Positions 25,715 through 35,177 are shown, counted from the stretch's first letter. The stretch: 64,000 nt of DNA from Collinsella aerofaciens (GCF_902364945.1 NZ_CABJFS010000006.1:106236-170235); one strand, 5' to 3'. Numbers and translations: made by a program. The notes: generated by a model not told the origin, from the letters alone.

Positions 25715-27157
25715 ATGTTTAATCAAAAAAATAAGGTGACACGCGCGGACTATGAGCAGTGGCGTGCCGGACAGGATGAGACGGCGGGTCGCATCGCGTC
25801 CGACCCCGATAGGCTCCTGTTCCATGTGGAGCCTGAGCTTGGCTGGCTCAACGACCCCAACGGTTTGGTGCAGATCGGTGATACGTATCACATCTATCAC
25901 CAATACGATCCATTCGATGCTGCGCATGGCGGTCCAGTGCTTTGGAATCATCTGACAACAAAGGATTTTGTGACGTACGAGAATCGCGGCCCTGTGCTGT
26001 TCCCCGATTCCGATTTGGATTCGAGCGGAGCGTATTCTGGTTCTGCCTTTGTACACGACGGCAAGATTCACTACTTCTATACCGGCAACGTCAAGCATTT
26101 TGACCGCGATGATTACGACTACGTGTTGACGGGCCGTGAGCAAAACCAGATTCATGTGGTTGCCGAGAACCCCGACGAATTGGGCGAGAAGCGCATAGCT
26201 GTTGGGCCGGTCGATTACCCCGACGATATCGGTACGCACGTGCGTGATCCCAAAATCCTTGAACACGATGGTATCTACTACATGGTTCTGGGCGCTCGTA
26301 CGAAAGACGACCGCGGCTGCGTGCTTGTCTATACCTCGAGCAATCTAGAGGACTGGAGCTATGCGACGCGCATTGAGTTGGGCGAGAAGTTTGGCTTTAT
26401 GTGGGAGTGCCCCGATCTGTTTGAGCTCGATGGTGAGCTTATTCTCGTTTGCTGTCCGCAGGGTGTGTCCGCCGATGGATGGCGTTACCGCAATCCGCAC
26501 CAGTGCGTGTGGTTTCCCATCGAGGCCGATTGGGAGGCGCCGAGTTTTAAGATCGCCGGGCAGGGCATGCCCCCGATGGTCGATGCCGGCTTTGATTTCT
26601 ACGCACCGCAGTCTTTTGAGGATGCTGCGGGTCGGCGTTTGATGATCGGGTGGTCGGGTTGCCCCGATGCGACGGCAAAAAGCCCGACGGTGGCACGCGG
26701 GTGGCAGTGCGCGTTGACGGTGCCGAGAAAACTGAGCATGCGCGATGGTAAGCTCTGTCAGCAGCCGGTGCACGAGATTGAGAGGATGCGCGGCGACTGC
26801 GTTTGCGCGACAGGCGGTGAAACCGTTGAGGAGCCGGGCCGCCTGTTTGATCTTGTGGTTTCCTGTGAGGGCGCCCAGGTGATCGAGCTCGAAATCCGCA
26901 AGGGTGTCTTTGTGCGCTATGCAGACGGGATGCTTACCCTCGACATGGGTGACGAAGGCTATGGGCGCGACCAGAGGTTGATCGAGCTCAGCGAGCTTCG
27001 CGACCTGCGCGTGCTTTCGGACACTACGATGGTCGAGATTTTTGCAAATGGCGGCGAGGCGGCACTTACGAGCCGTACCTATTCGCCGGCGGTTCCGGCG
27101 ATGGAGCTGCACGCCGAGGGTGCGGCATCGATGAATTTCTACCGCCTCGTGCATTAA
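25715..27157 (+). CDS. scrB: Sucrose-6-phosphate hydrolase (GH32 invertase)
   Basis: A 480-residue cytosolic GH32 enzyme. All catalytic motifs are canonical: WLNDPNG with nucleophile Asp47, SGSAFV, HVRDPKI (RDP, transition-state stabiliser) and MWECPDLF with the acid/base Glu. A beta-sandwich C-terminal domain follows. In its context after a PTS EIIBC the reaction is probably sucrose 6-phosphate to glucose 6-phosphate plus fructose. The start ATG 25715 has only a weak ribosome binding site (GAGAAAG 13 bases upstream), after an intercistronic hairpin. It is the last gene of the LacI-controlled cluster. Confidence 0.92.
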   Translation: MFNQKNKVTRADYEQWRAGQDETAGRIASDPDRLLFHVEPELGWLNDPNGLVQIGDTYHIYHQYDPFDAAHGGPVLWNHLTTKDFVTYENRGPVLFPDSDLDSSGAYSGSAFVHDGKIHYFYTGNVKHFDRDDYDYVLTGREQNQIHVVAENPDELGEKRIAVGPVDYPDDIGTHVRDPKILEHDGIYYMVLGARTKDDRGCVLVYTSSNLEDWSYATRIELGEKFGFMWECPDLFELDGELILVCCPQGVSADGWRYRNPHQCVWFPIEADWEAPSFKIAGQGMPPMVDAGFDFYAPQSFEDAAGRRLMIGWSGCPDATAKSPTVARGWQCALTVPRKLSMRDGKLCQQPVHEIERMRGDCVCATGGETVEEPGRLFDLVVSCEGAQVIELEIRKGVFVRYADGMLTLDMGDEGYGRDQRLIELSELRDLRVLSDTTMVEIFANGGEAALTSRTYSPAVPAMELHAEGAASMNFYRLVH

Positions 27158-27433
27158 CCGTGCGTGGAGCACGATTGGATTTGCTGGACGGAATGTGTCG
27201 CAGTTGTCGCGGCCAACTACCGCTTACCGCATATAGCGACCGTTTGTGGAATAAGTAACCCTCCTTAATAAACCGTGTGGAATCCTAGATAAGCACGGAG
27301 TTTTCCAGGGAGACGCTGTCCTTTGTTGTGTGCAAGGGGCGGCGTCTCTTTGGCGCTTGGACGCCGTTGTGCAACAGTGCGGCGGCGCGTGCCATGTATT
27401 GAAAAGCCAATGTCGAGATGGGTCGTGATAATA
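27158..27433 (+). other. Intergenic region with a hairpin before degV
   Basis: This gap of about 276 bases has no gene. A stem of GAGACGC (27310-27316) with GCGTCTC near 27342-27348, extended by CTTTG/CAAGG, is followed by TTTGG and could terminate the scrB transcript. The rest shows nothing clear. Confidence 0.4.
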
Positions 27434-28288
27434 ATGGGCAAGTACGTAATCGTGGTTGAGTCTGGGTCGGATGTGACGCCGGAGCTCTGCGAGCGCTACG
27501 GCATCGTGCGCGTGCCCATGCATGTCACGATTGGTGACGAGACCGTCGAGGACGGCTCGATCGATCCGCTCGAGATTTATTCGCGCTGCAACGAGTTTGG
27601 CGTGATGCCCAAGACCAGCGGCTGCGCGCCTGCGGATTTTGCTCACGTGTACGACCGCATTCACGCTGAGCAGCCCGATGCGACTATTCTGCATCTCGCG
27701 TATTCCGAGGCCACGACCTGCTCGCATCAATCATCGAAGATCGCCGCCAAGGGTCGCGACTACGTGTTCTCTATGGACACGCGCTTTGTCTCGGTAGGCC
27801 AGTCGCTCGTTGTCGTCGAGACCGCCAAATACATCGAGGCTCACCCCGATGCCACCGTCGACGAGATCTTTGCATTTACGAATTCCGTCATGGACCGCGT
27901 GCTGCTGGGCTTTGTTCCTACCGATCTTGCCTTTCTTAAGGCGGGCGGTCGCTTGTCCAACGTCGCATTCCTTGGCGCCCATCTGCTCAAGATTAAGCCC
28001 TGCATTGAGGTGACGGGCGGCAAGTTCGTGGCGACCAAGAAGTTCCGCGGCTCTATGCTCAAGTGCGCCCGCGCCTTTATTGACCACATGGTTGCGAAGG
28101 GCGAGATTGACTACTCGCACATTGGCCTGGCGTATTCGGTGGGCCTTTCCCAGGAGCTGCGCGATGACATGGAGGTCTATGCGCATGATCTGGGCTTTAA
28201 GGACGTTACCTGGACTCAGGTCGGCGGCGTCATCTCGAGCCATTGCGGCCCGACCGCCTTCGGTGCGGTGCTCACGCTTAAGGCGTAA
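27434..28288 (+). CDS. DegV-family fatty-acid-binding protein
   Basis: A 284-residue DegV-family protein; these bind fatty acids for the FakA/FakB kinase system in Firmicutes. Typical features are the start KYVIVVESGSDVTPELCERYGI, the segment EDGSIDPLEIYSR, PKTSGCAPADFAHVY and GRLSNVAFLGAHLLKIKPCIEV. Start at ATG 27434 is the earliest codon giving the normal DegV N-terminus; its ribosome binding site is weak. Several DegV paralogues per genome are common. No FakA-type kinase is in the window. Confidence 0.87.
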   Translation: MGKYVIVVESGSDVTPELCERYGIVRVPMHVTIGDETVEDGSIDPLEIYSRCNEFGVMPKTSGCAPADFAHVYDRIHAEQPDATILHLAYSEATTCSHQSSKIAAKGRDYVFSMDTRFVSVGQSLVVVETAKYIEAHPDATVDEIFAFTNSVMDRVLLGFVPTDLAFLKAGGRLSNVAFLGAHLLKIKPCIEVTGGKFVATKKFRGSMLKCARAFIDHMVAKGEIDYSHIGLAYSVGLSQELRDDMEVYAHDLGFKDVTWTQVGGVISSHCGPTAFGAVLTLKA

Positions 28289-28462
28289 AGGCCGCAGGCG
28301 AGCGTTCTTCAGCCTGACATCTCGACGTAGCCCCCAGCCATGGTGATGGGGGATAGATTAAAACGTGCCGTTCTAGTCCGAGACGTTTAAACGCAAACGC
28401 ATGGGCTAGAATGACTCTGGCATTTTAATTGGTTGCATCCAAGGAGAGGCAAGGTAGCGCGA

Positions 28463-29281
28463 ATGGCAGAAATGACGCTTGAGGGTGTGGACGCTCGTCC
28501 CGAGGACTCTGCGTTTGCCCTTGGCCGCGTGCATTCGATCGAGACGATGGGAACGGTCGACGGACCCGGCATCCGCTTTGTGGTGTTTGTTCAGGGCTGT
28601 CCCATGCGCTGCGCGTATTGCCACAATCCCGATACCTGGTCGGTCAACGGCGGCACCATGGTGACCGTCGAACACCTGATGGATGAGTTCCAGAGTAACC
28701 ACGAGTTCTATCGCAGCGGTGGCATTACGGTGTCCGGCGGCGAGCCGCTCCTGCAGCCCGAGTTTTTGGCCGATCTGTTTCGTGCTATGCATAACAACCC
28801 CGATGGCCGTGTACATACCTGCCTAGATAGCTGTGGCTATGCATTTGACCCCAACCACCCCGAGAAGTTCGATGCCGTGCTCAACGAGACCGACATGGTA
28901 CTGCTCGATATTAAGCATGCCGACCCGGTCGAGCATAAAAAGCTGACCGGTTGCGATCCCGCACGCATCTTGGCGTTCGGCGATGAACTTGCACGTCGCA
29001 AGATCAAGGTCGTTATCCGCCACGTGGTGGTGCCGGGCATTACCGACACGGTGGAGGAGTGCGAGAAGCTCGGTCGCCTCATCGCTCCATGGCACAACGT
29101 GGTGGGCCTGGAAATGCTGCCGTATCACACGATGGGTGTCGTCAAGTACGAGCAACTGGGCATTCCCTATAAGCTTGAGGGCGTACCTCAGATGGATACC
29201 GCGCGCATGCCCGAGCTGCGCAATGCCGTTATGGCCGGTATGAAAAAGCGCCGTGCGGAGCTCAGGTCGGCCATCGGCTAA
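28463..29281 (+). CDS. pflA: Pyruvate formate-lyase-activating enzyme (radical SAM)
   Basis: A 272-residue radical SAM enzyme that places the glycyl radical on PFL. The CxxxCxxC cluster motif is CPMRCAYC (Cys46, Cys50, Cys53), preceded by the PflA-typical ETMGTVDGPGIRFVVFVQG; SGGEPLLQ and LLDIKHAD are also present. Length is normal for PflA, with no extra ferredoxin domain. It lies about 7 kb downstream of the split PFL on the same strand. It is the only glycyl-radical activase in the window, so it probably acts on the stand-alone radical subunit. ATG 28463 is chosen; AAGG lies about 9 bases upstream. Confidence 0.93.
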   Translation: MAEMTLEGVDARPEDSAFALGRVHSIETMGTVDGPGIRFVVFVQGCPMRCAYCHNPDTWSVNGGTMVTVEHLMDEFQSNHEFYRSGGITVSGGEPLLQPEFLADLFRAMHNNPDGRVHTCLDSCGYAFDPNHPEKFDAVLNETDMVLLDIKHADPVEHKKLTGCDPARILAFGDELARRKIKVVIRHVVVPGITDTVEECEKLGRLIAPWHNVVGLEMLPYHTMGVVKYEQLGIPYKLEGVPQMDTARMPELRNAVMAGMKKRRAELRSAIG

Positions 29282-29407
29282 CAAGCCATTTTTGCCCCTT
29301 TATGATACCCGAGCTGTACTGGCCTAACGGCTTGGTGCTGACACGGTTGAGCCAAAATGCTGGTACCATACCGTGGATAAGCAATTTGCACGGATTTGGG
29401 GGATGGC

Positions 29408-30148
29408 ATGGCAACCATCGCGATCATAGGCGCACTCGAAAAAGAGGTTGCGCAGATTAAGGAAGAGCTGAGTGGCACGCATGAGTCGCAGGAGGCGGGC
29501 TTGACCGTTGTGAACGGTGGGCTTTCGGGTCTGACAGTAGTCGCCACGACGGCAGGCATGGGGACCGTGAACGCCGCTGCCGCAACGCAGCATCTCATCA
29601 GCAAATACGCCCCGCAGGCCGTTGTGTTTTCGGGCATTGCGGGCGGCCTAAACCCTAAACTCCATATTAACGACGTGGTTATAGGCAAGTGCCTGCGCTA
29701 TCTGGATACCGATACGGCACTCATCGCCGAGTCGGCGCCGGGGCTCGAGGAGTTTGTCTCGACACCGGCGTTGGCTGATGTTGCCGCCGCCGTGCTTGCC
29801 GAGCATGGATTTGTGGATGCCTCGGCGGATGAGACTTCTGCGGAGAAGGACCCCAAGCAGTTCCTGTGTGGCACTATCGCCACGGGTGATCGCTTTGTTA
29901 CGGGTGACGCCATGCGTAACGCTGCGATTGAGGCCACGCATGCCGATTGCGTCGAGATGGAGGGCGCGGCAATTGCGCACATCGCGGCCAAGAATGGTGT
30001 CGATTGCCTGGTACTGCGCGCTATCAGCGATAATTGTGACGAGGCATATGACGCGTTTTGCGAGCGCGAGTTCGATCTGGACGAGTACGCTCGCACCGCG
30101 AGCGGCATCACGCTTGACATCGTTCGTCGTATCGCCGCCGCGCAATAG
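29408..30148 (+). CDS. mtnN: 5'-methylthioadenosine/S-adenosylhomocysteine nucleosidase
   Basis: A 246-residue MTA/SAH nucleosidase (Pfs), which cleaves adenine from MTA and SAH, by-products of methylation and polyamine synthesis. Family motifs include IGALEKEVAQI at the start, FSGIAGGLNP, the catalytic region ADCVEMEGAAIAHIA and RAISDNCDE with the catalytic Asp. The start ATG 29408 follows GGGGGATGGC. It sits after pflA and before ysxC in a row of housekeeping genes. It also recycles 5'-deoxyadenosine, a radical SAM by-product, in line with its PflA neighbour. Confidence 0.92.
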   Translation: MATIAIIGALEKEVAQIKEELSGTHESQEAGLTVVNGGLSGLTVVATTAGMGTVNAAAATQHLISKYAPQAVVFSGIAGGLNPKLHINDVVIGKCLRYLDTDTALIAESAPGLEEFVSTPALADVAAAVLAEHGFVDASADETSAEKDPKQFLCGTIATGDRFVTGDAMRNAAIEATHADCVEMEGAAIAHIAAKNGVDCLVLRAISDNCDEAYDAFCEREFDLDEYARTASGITLDIVRRIAAAQ

Positions 30149-30187
30149 CACGCCCGTTTTGTAAGAACCTACGACCAAGGAGTGTCC

Positions 30188-30778
30188 ATGGCCGATTCCA
30201 TTAACTATCAGCTTGCCAAGTTTGTTGCCAGCTACGGCAAGGTTTCGCAGATCCCCGAGTCCACCTGTCCCGAGGTGAGCTTTGTGGGCCGCTCCAATGT
30301 GGGCAAGTCGTCTATCATGAACAAACTCTTTGGCCGCAAGAACCTGGTCAAGGTTTCGAGTACGCCGGGCAAGACGAGCAACATCAATTTCTTCGAGGCC
30401 GACGACGTGCACTTTGTGGACCTGCCGGGCTACGGTTTCGCCCGTCGTTCCAAGGCCGAGCGCGACCGCTGGGCTGAGCTTATCGGCGACTTCTTCGACT
30501 CCGAGCGCAGCTTTAACCTGGTCGTATCGCTGGTGGATATTCGTCACGACCCCAGTAAGCTCGACCATGACATGATCGATTACCTGCAGGGCAACGAGTT
30601 CAACTTTATCGTCTGCCTCACCAAGGCCGACAAACTCAGCCGTACCCAGCAGGCCCGCCAGTCAGCAGCCATCAAAAAGCAGCTCAACGTCCCGGCCGAG
30701 AACGTAATCATCACAAGCTCCCAAACCGGCACCGGCATCGACGAACTCAAACGCCGCATCGCCGAGGCCTGCCTCTAG
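30188..30778 (+). CDS. ysxC: Ribosome biogenesis GTP-binding protein YsxC/EngB
   Basis: A 196-residue GTPase of the EngB/YsxC family needed for large-subunit ribosome assembly. G1 is GRSNVGKSS, G2 includes SSTPGKT, G3 is DLPGYGFARR, G4 is TKADKLS. Length is typical. ATG 30188 is six bases after AAGGAG; a GTG two codons upstream is less likely. It lies about 40 bases after mtnN, probably in one transcript. A short GGGCTC/GAGCCC stem (30782-30804) follows the stop. Confidence 0.93.
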   Translation: MADSINYQLAKFVASYGKVSQIPESTCPEVSFVGRSNVGKSSIMNKLFGRKNLVKVSSTPGKTSNINFFEADDVHFVDLPGYGFARRSKAERDRWAELIGDFFDSERSFNLVVSLVDIRHDPSKLDHDMIDYLQGNEFNFIVCLTKADKLSRTQQARQSAAIKKQLNVPAENVIITSSQTGTGIDELKRRIAEACL

Positions 30779-30886
30779 TAAGGGCTCCAGCCTAGCAAGA
30801 GCCCCTACCAATAAAAGGCCATAATTTCAGCCCGGCGCCCCTTCAAAGCGTGGGTCCCTGTAGACATCGCTAGTCACGTTACCATA

Positions 30887-31015
30887 GGGCCACCCAGGGG
30901 CATCCCCTTAAAAACATTCCGCAGCACGAGGCCCGCCTATCCGATGCTCCGAAGGAGCAGGATAAGCGGGCCTCAAGTGCGAGGACGTTTTTAAGGGGAT
31001 GCCCCCGGGTGGCCC
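30887..31015 (-). repeat. Modular long hairpin, copy C, 3' of thrB
   Basis: A 129-nt inverted repeat starting 22 bases after the thrB stop. The outer arms 30887-30915 and 30987-31015 match at 28 of 29 positions (GGGCCACCC, CATCCCCTTAAAAAC). On the minus strand the 5' bulge reads ACGTCCTCG and the 3' bulge TGCGGAATGTT; a middle stem GAGGCCCGC follows, with apex GCTCCTTCGGAGC identical to copy B. No U-tract follows. Confidence 0.82.
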
Positions 31016-31036
31016 GGACAGACCGATCGGCGATGT

Positions 31037-31918
31037 CTACAGGTACTCGATTTGAGCGCCCTCGGTGTCGCACGTCAGAATATGCGTATCACACTTGGGG
31101 AACTGCTCACGCAGCTTGACCTGCAGAAACTTTGCCACGATGGTGTCGTCGGTCACAGCCATGAGGGTCGAGCCTGAGCCGCTAATCCAGATGGTCTTAG
31201 CGCCGCCGTTAAGGCAGGTGTCGCGCACGGCGTTGTAGTCGGGAATCAGGCGGCGACGATAAGGCTCCTGAATGCGGTCGTCATTGGCAGCGGCAATCAG
31301 GTCCAGGTCACCAGTCTCCAGGCCGCGCGTCATGCCGGCGATGCGGCCCATTTGCCATACGGCGGTGGAGAGTGGAATCTCCTGCGGCACGACCTTGCGC
31401 GCCTCGCTCGTATGTACCTCGTAGGGCGGAATCACGGTAATAAAACGCAAGCGATCGCTCACCTCGTAGCGCAGACATTGGGGGAGCGAATCGGTCGGCG
31501 TAAAGGAGCAGACGGCGCCGCCAAGGATGGCGGGGGCGACGTTATCGGGATGGCCCTCGACCTCGGTGGCGATGCGGACGAGTTCGGCGCGGTCGACGGT
31601 GTGGCCTGTCAGCGCGGCGGCAGCCATGATGCCGGCGACGACGCAGGTGGAGCTGGAACCCAGGCCGCGGGCGACGGGGACGTCGGTCTGAATGTCGATA
31701 GCGACGGGGAAGGCCGGCTCGCCCCATGCGGCCAGCGCATCGACAAAGCTCACATAGACCAGGTTATTCTCGTTTTGGAACTCCTTGGGGCAGCCCGTGA
31801 TGGTGAGCTTGTCGGCGCGCTCGAAGGTGAAGTGCGAGTAGAGGCCGACGGCCATGCCGAGGGTGTCGTAGCCGATGCCTAGGTTGGCGCTTGTTGCTGG
31901 GACGGTGATTTTGATCAT
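31037..31918 (-). CDS. thrB: Homoserine kinase
   Basis: A 293-residue GHMP-family kinase phosphorylating homoserine in threonine synthesis. The N-terminal VPATSANLGIGYDTLGMA and the ATP-binding loop PVARGLGSSSTCVVAGI are diagnostic; the C-terminal motif KTIWISGSGSTLMAV matches GHMP motif 3. Start ATG 31918 follows GGAGG. It is downstream of thrC on the same strand with a 200-base gap that holds a terminator-like hairpin and a long structured element, so coupling of thrC and thrB expression is uncertain. A modular hairpin follows its stop. Confidence 0.94.
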   Translation of the reverse strand: MIKITVPATSANLGIGYDTLGMAVGLYSHFTFERADKLTITGCPKEFQNENNLVYVSFVDALAAWGEPAFPVAIDIQTDVPVARGLGSSSTCVVAGIMAAAALTGHTVDRAELVRIATEVEGHPDNVAPAILGGAVCSFTPTDSLPQCLRYEVSDRLRFITVIPPYEVHTSEARKVVPQEIPLSTAVWQMGRIAGMTRGLETGDLDLIAAANDDRIQEPYRRRLIPDYNAVRDTCLNGGAKTIWISGSGSTLMAVTDDTIVAKFLQVKLREQFPKCDTHILTCDTEGAQIEYL

Positions 31919-31931
31919 GTGGGTCCTCCTG

Positions 31932-32043
31932 GCGTGCCTGGCTGTTTAGTTCGCTGCTCGGACAGTCCTGCGCAAGACGGAAAGCACATTAAGTGCTTTC
32001 CTTTGCGTGCGGAACTCACGACGAACTAAACAGCCAGGCACGC
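31932..32043 (-). other. Long structured inverted repeat between thrC and thrB
   Basis: A perfect 22-bp outer stem (31932-31953 with 32022-32043, ends GCGTGCCTGG) encloses a second hairpin GGAAAGCAC/GTGCTTTCC (31979-32001) with unpaired linkers. On the minus strand it ends only four bases before the GGAGG of thrB. It could be a 3' structure of thrC or a 5' leader control of thrB. It does not match a known leader. Confidence 0.65.
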
Positions 32044-32089
32044 TGCGCGCGTTCGTCATCATCCCGAGGGTTATCTGATGAAAGAAGGT

Positions 32090-32109
32090 GCGCCGGCTTT
32101 CGCCGGCGC
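32090..32109 (-). terminator. Hairpin after thrC
   Basis: GCGCCGGC (32090-32097) pairs with GCCGGCGC (32102-32109) over TTTC, 12 bases after the thrC stop. On the minus strand ACCTTCTTTC follows, a weak terminator. Confidence 0.6.
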
Positions 32110-32121
32110 TTAATAAGGGAT

Positions 32122-33639
32122 CTAGTTGGTGCTCATTCGTTTTGCTGCGGACTCGACGTAGCTGGCCATTTCGTCGACGTCACAGACGTCTTCGAAGCGG
32201 ACAGGTTTGGACTCGAGCTCGGCGAGCTGGGTCGGGGCGACCGTGTTGGTGGCCTGCTCGAGCACGCGCATAGCCTCAAAATCGTCCTCGGGAACGTTGA
32301 GGCCCAGGGCATCGCAGCAGGCGCGCGGGAACTTGTAGGGGCTGGCGGTCGAAAGCAGCACGCGGGCCTTGGCGCCCTCGGCGGGAGCGACCTTTTCAAA
32401 GACGTGATAGCCGCAAGCGGTGTGCGGGTCGATCACGTAGCCGTTGGCGTCCCAGCAACTCTTGATGGCAGCGCGGACCTCGTCCTCGCTGGCCCAGCCG
32501 CAGCCAAAGACGCTCTGAATCTTGGCCAGCAGCTCGGCGGGCACCTCGTAGCGACCAGTCTGTGCCAGCTGCTCCATAAGGCCGGCAACGAGCTCGCAGT
32601 CGCCGTCGGACAGGAAGTAGAGCATGCGCTCGAGGTTGGAGCTGATGAGGATGTCCATCGACGGCGAAATGGTCGTGAAGAACGGGCGGTTGCGGTCGTA
32701 GACGCCGGTGGTCAGGAAGTCGGCAAGCACGTTGTTCTTGTCGCTCGCGACGATGAGCTTGGCGACGGGCAGGCCCATGCGCTTGGCGTAGTAGCCGGCC
32801 AAGATATCGCCAAAGTTGCCGGTGGGCACACAGAACTCTACGGCGTCGCCAGCCTCGATAGCGCCGGCGCGCAGCAGCTGCGCATAGGCGGCAAAGTAGT
32901 AGACAACCTGCGGTACCAGACGGCCGACATTGATAGAGTTGGCGCTCGAAAGCACCGTGCCGGCGGCTTCCAGACGCTCGGCAAGCTCCTTATCGGCAAA
33001 GATGCGCTTGACGGCGCTCTGGGCGTCGTCAAAGTTGCCGCGGATGCCGCAGACGGCGACGTTGTCGCCCTCCTGCGTGGACATCTGCAGGTTCTGGACG
33101 TGGCTGACCTTGCCCTCGGGATAAAAGACGGTGATGCCCGTGCCCGGAGCGTCGGCAAAACCGGCGAGTGCGGCCTTGCCCGTGTCGCCCGACGTGGCGG
33201 TGACGATCATGATGCGCTCAGCGCCGCCGTCCTTGGCGGAAGTGCGGGCCATGAGGCGGGGGAGCATCTGTAGGGCGACGTCCTTGAAGGCGCTTGTGGG
33301 GCCGCCAAAGAGCTCCATCACATAGGTCTGAGGGGCGTCAGCACCCGGCGCTGCGTCGAGTTTGACGAGCGGCGTAACCTCTTCACTCGCGAACGTGCCG
33401 CGGTATGCCTCGTCGACACACGCCGAAATTTCTTCGGCCGTGTAATCATTCAGTAACATTCCCAACACATCTTGAGCGATTTCAAAGTACGATTTATCTG
33501 CAAGCGAGCTGATATCGACCTGCTGGGTGCCAAGCTCGTCCGAGACAAACAAACCCCCGTCGGGAGCGATGCCGGTGCGGATTGCCACCTTACTTGAGCA
33601 CGATAAAGTGCGTCCTCGTGTACTATGATAAGTTCCCAT
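32122..33639 (-). CDS. thrC: Threonine synthase
   Basis: A 505-residue PLP enzyme converting O-phosphohomoserine to threonine. The PLP lysine lies in LFGGPTSAFKDVALQ, and the family segments YHSTRG, APDGGLFVSDEL, TATSGDTGKAALAGF and CVPTGNFGDILAGYYAKRMG are present. The length matches the yeast/E. coli-like class. ATG 33637-33639 follows GAGGAG at nine bases and gives the usual N-terminus; an in-frame codon 15 codons upstream lacks support. It is divergent from lysC, about 100 bases apart. Confidence 0.94.
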   Translation of the reverse strand: MGTYHSTRGRTLSCSSKVAIRTGIAPDGGLFVSDELGTQQVDISSLADKSYFEIAQDVLGMLLNDYTAEEISACVDEAYRGTFASEEVTPLVKLDAAPGADAPQTYVMELFGGPTSAFKDVALQMLPRLMARTSAKDGGAERIMIVTATSGDTGKAALAGFADAPGTGITVFYPEGKVSHVQNLQMSTQEGDNVAVCGIRGNFDDAQSAVKRIFADKELAERLEAAGTVLSSANSINVGRLVPQVVYYFAAYAQLLRAGAIEAGDAVEFCVPTGNFGDILAGYYAKRMGLPVAKLIVASDKNNVLADFLTTGVYDRNRPFFTTISPSMDILISSNLERMLYFLSDGDCELVAGLMEQLAQTGRYEVPAELLAKIQSVFGCGWASEDEVRAAIKSCWDANGYVIDPHTACGYHVFEKVAPAEGAKARVLLSTASPYKFPRACCDALGLNVPEDDFEAMRVLEQATNTVAPTQLAELESKPVRFEDVCDVDEMASYVESAAKRMSTN

Positions 33640-33743
33640 ATAACACTGCTCCTCGGATGCCTTGGTCCCAATCGGTGAAACCATGGTATCAGAGCGCGCA
33701 AAATAGGTTCGCAGAGGCTTTTTAGAAAGGTAACCTCCAGCCC

Positions 33744-35132
33744 ATGATTAAGATTGCCAAGTTTGGCGGCTCGTCGGTCGCCGACGCCGAACACTTTAAG
33801 AAGATCAAGGCCATCGTCGATGCCGACCCGGCTCGCCGTTTTGTGGTGGTTTCCGCCTGTGGTCGCCGCTTTAAGGGCGACACCAAGGTGACCGACCTGC
33901 TCTACCTGGTTAACGCGCACGTTAAGTACCACGTGTCGTGCGAGGAGCTGCTCGAGGACATCGGCCAGCGCTATTTTGATATCGCTGACGAGCTGGAGCT
34001 CACCTATCCCATCCGTGAGGAGTTCGCGGCTTTTGCCGAGCGCGCCCGCTCGGGCGGTTACTCCACCGAGGAGCTCGTGAGCCGCGGCGAGTACTTCACC
34101 GCTCGCCTGATGGCTGAGTACCTGGGCCTACCGTTCCTGGACGCCGCGACGGTTGTGGCGTTCCATCACGACGGTACGCTCAGCATGAACCGCACCTCCG
34201 AGCTGGTGCAAGAGTACGGTCAGCAGGGCGGCTTCGTTATGCCTGGCTTCTACGGCGCGACGCGCGAGGGCCAGATCAAGCTGCTCGACCGTGGCGGCGG
34301 CGACATTTCCGGCTCGATCCTGGCCAAGTGCCTAGGCGCCGACCTGTACGAGAACTGGACCGACGTTTCGGGCTTCTATTCTGCCGATCCTCGCATTGTG
34401 CCCGAGGCTCAGCCCATTGCGCGCGTTACCTACGAGGAGCTGCGCGAGCTTTCGTACATGGGCGCAAGCGTCCTGCACGAGGAGGCCGTGTTCCCTGTGC
34501 GTGAGGCGGGAATTCCGCTGGTCATCAAGAACACCAATGCGCCGCAGGACCCCGGCACCATCATTAGCGAGACGGCTGATGAGGGCGAGGCGGAGCCCAT
34601 CATTACCGGCGTGACCGGCAAGCGCGGCTTTGTCGCCATCAACGTCGCCCGCGACCGCACCAAGCCCCGTGTTGGCTTTATGCGCCGTGCGCTTTCGGTG
34701 TTCGAACGCTATGACGTCTCCGTCGAGCACATGCCCACCGGTGTCGACCGCTTTGGCGCCGTGGTGCAGGAGCAGGATGTGCACGACTCGCTGTACTCGC
34801 TCGTGGGCGACATTCAGCAGGAGGTCGAGCCGCTCGAGATCGAGGTCGTCGAGGGCCTGGCGCTTATCGCGACCGTCGGCCGTAACCTGCGCGGGCGCGC
34901 AGGTATTTCGGGTCACCTGTTTGGCATGCTTGGCCAGGCCGGCGTGAGCGTGCGTATGATTTCGCAGAGCTGTGACGAGATCAACATCATTATCGGTGTC
35001 GAGGAGAAGGACTTCGACCTAGCGATTCAGACCATTTACCGTGCCTTCTCCGACGAAAACGGCATTGTGAAGGTCTCCGACCTGGAGGCTCCCGCGCCGG
35101 TCGATCCCGCCCTGGTCGCGCTCCACAAGTAG
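33744..35132 (+). CDS. lysC: Aspartate kinase
   Basis: A 462-residue monofunctional aspartokinase, first step for lysine, methionine and threonine. KFGGSSV at residues 6-12 binds ATP; MPGFYGATREGQIKLLDRGGGD and NWTDVSGFYSADPR are kinase motifs. Two ACT domains occupy about residues 300-450 (VAINVARDRTKPRVGF, LALIATVGRNLRGRAG), the usual feedback sites. The second ACT pair and the absence of a homoserine dehydrogenase domain make it monofunctional. ATG 33744 follows AGAAAGG. It is co-directional with asd. Confidence 0.94.
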   Translation: MIKIAKFGGSSVADAEHFKKIKAIVDADPARRFVVVSACGRRFKGDTKVTDLLYLVNAHVKYHVSCEELLEDIGQRYFDIADELELTYPIREEFAAFAERARSGGYSTEELVSRGEYFTARLMAEYLGLPFLDAATVVAFHHDGTLSMNRTSELVQEYGQQGGFVMPGFYGATREGQIKLLDRGGGDISGSILAKCLGADLYENWTDVSGFYSADPRIVPEAQPIARVTYEELRELSYMGASVLHEEAVFPVREAGIPLVIKNTNAPQDPGTIISETADEGEAEPIITGVTGKRGFVAINVARDRTKPRVGFMRRALSVFERYDVSVEHMPTGVDRFGAVVQEQDVHDSLYSLVGDIQQEVEPLEIEVVEGLALIATVGRNLRGRAGISGHLFGMLGQAGVSVRMISQSCDEINIIIGVEEKDFDLAIQTIYRAFSDENGIVKVSDLEAPAPVDPALVALHK

Positions 35133-35140
35133 CTGCCATC

Positions 35141-35177
35141 CCGTTGATTTTTTGGGACATGTCTCAAAAATCTACGG
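35141..35177 (+). terminator. Hairpin after lysC
   Basis: CCGT-GATTTTTTGGGAC (from 35141) pairs with GTCTCAAAAATC-ACGG (to 35177) with single-base bulges, centred on GGGACATGTCTC. It begins eight bases past the lysC stop. Confidence 0.55.
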
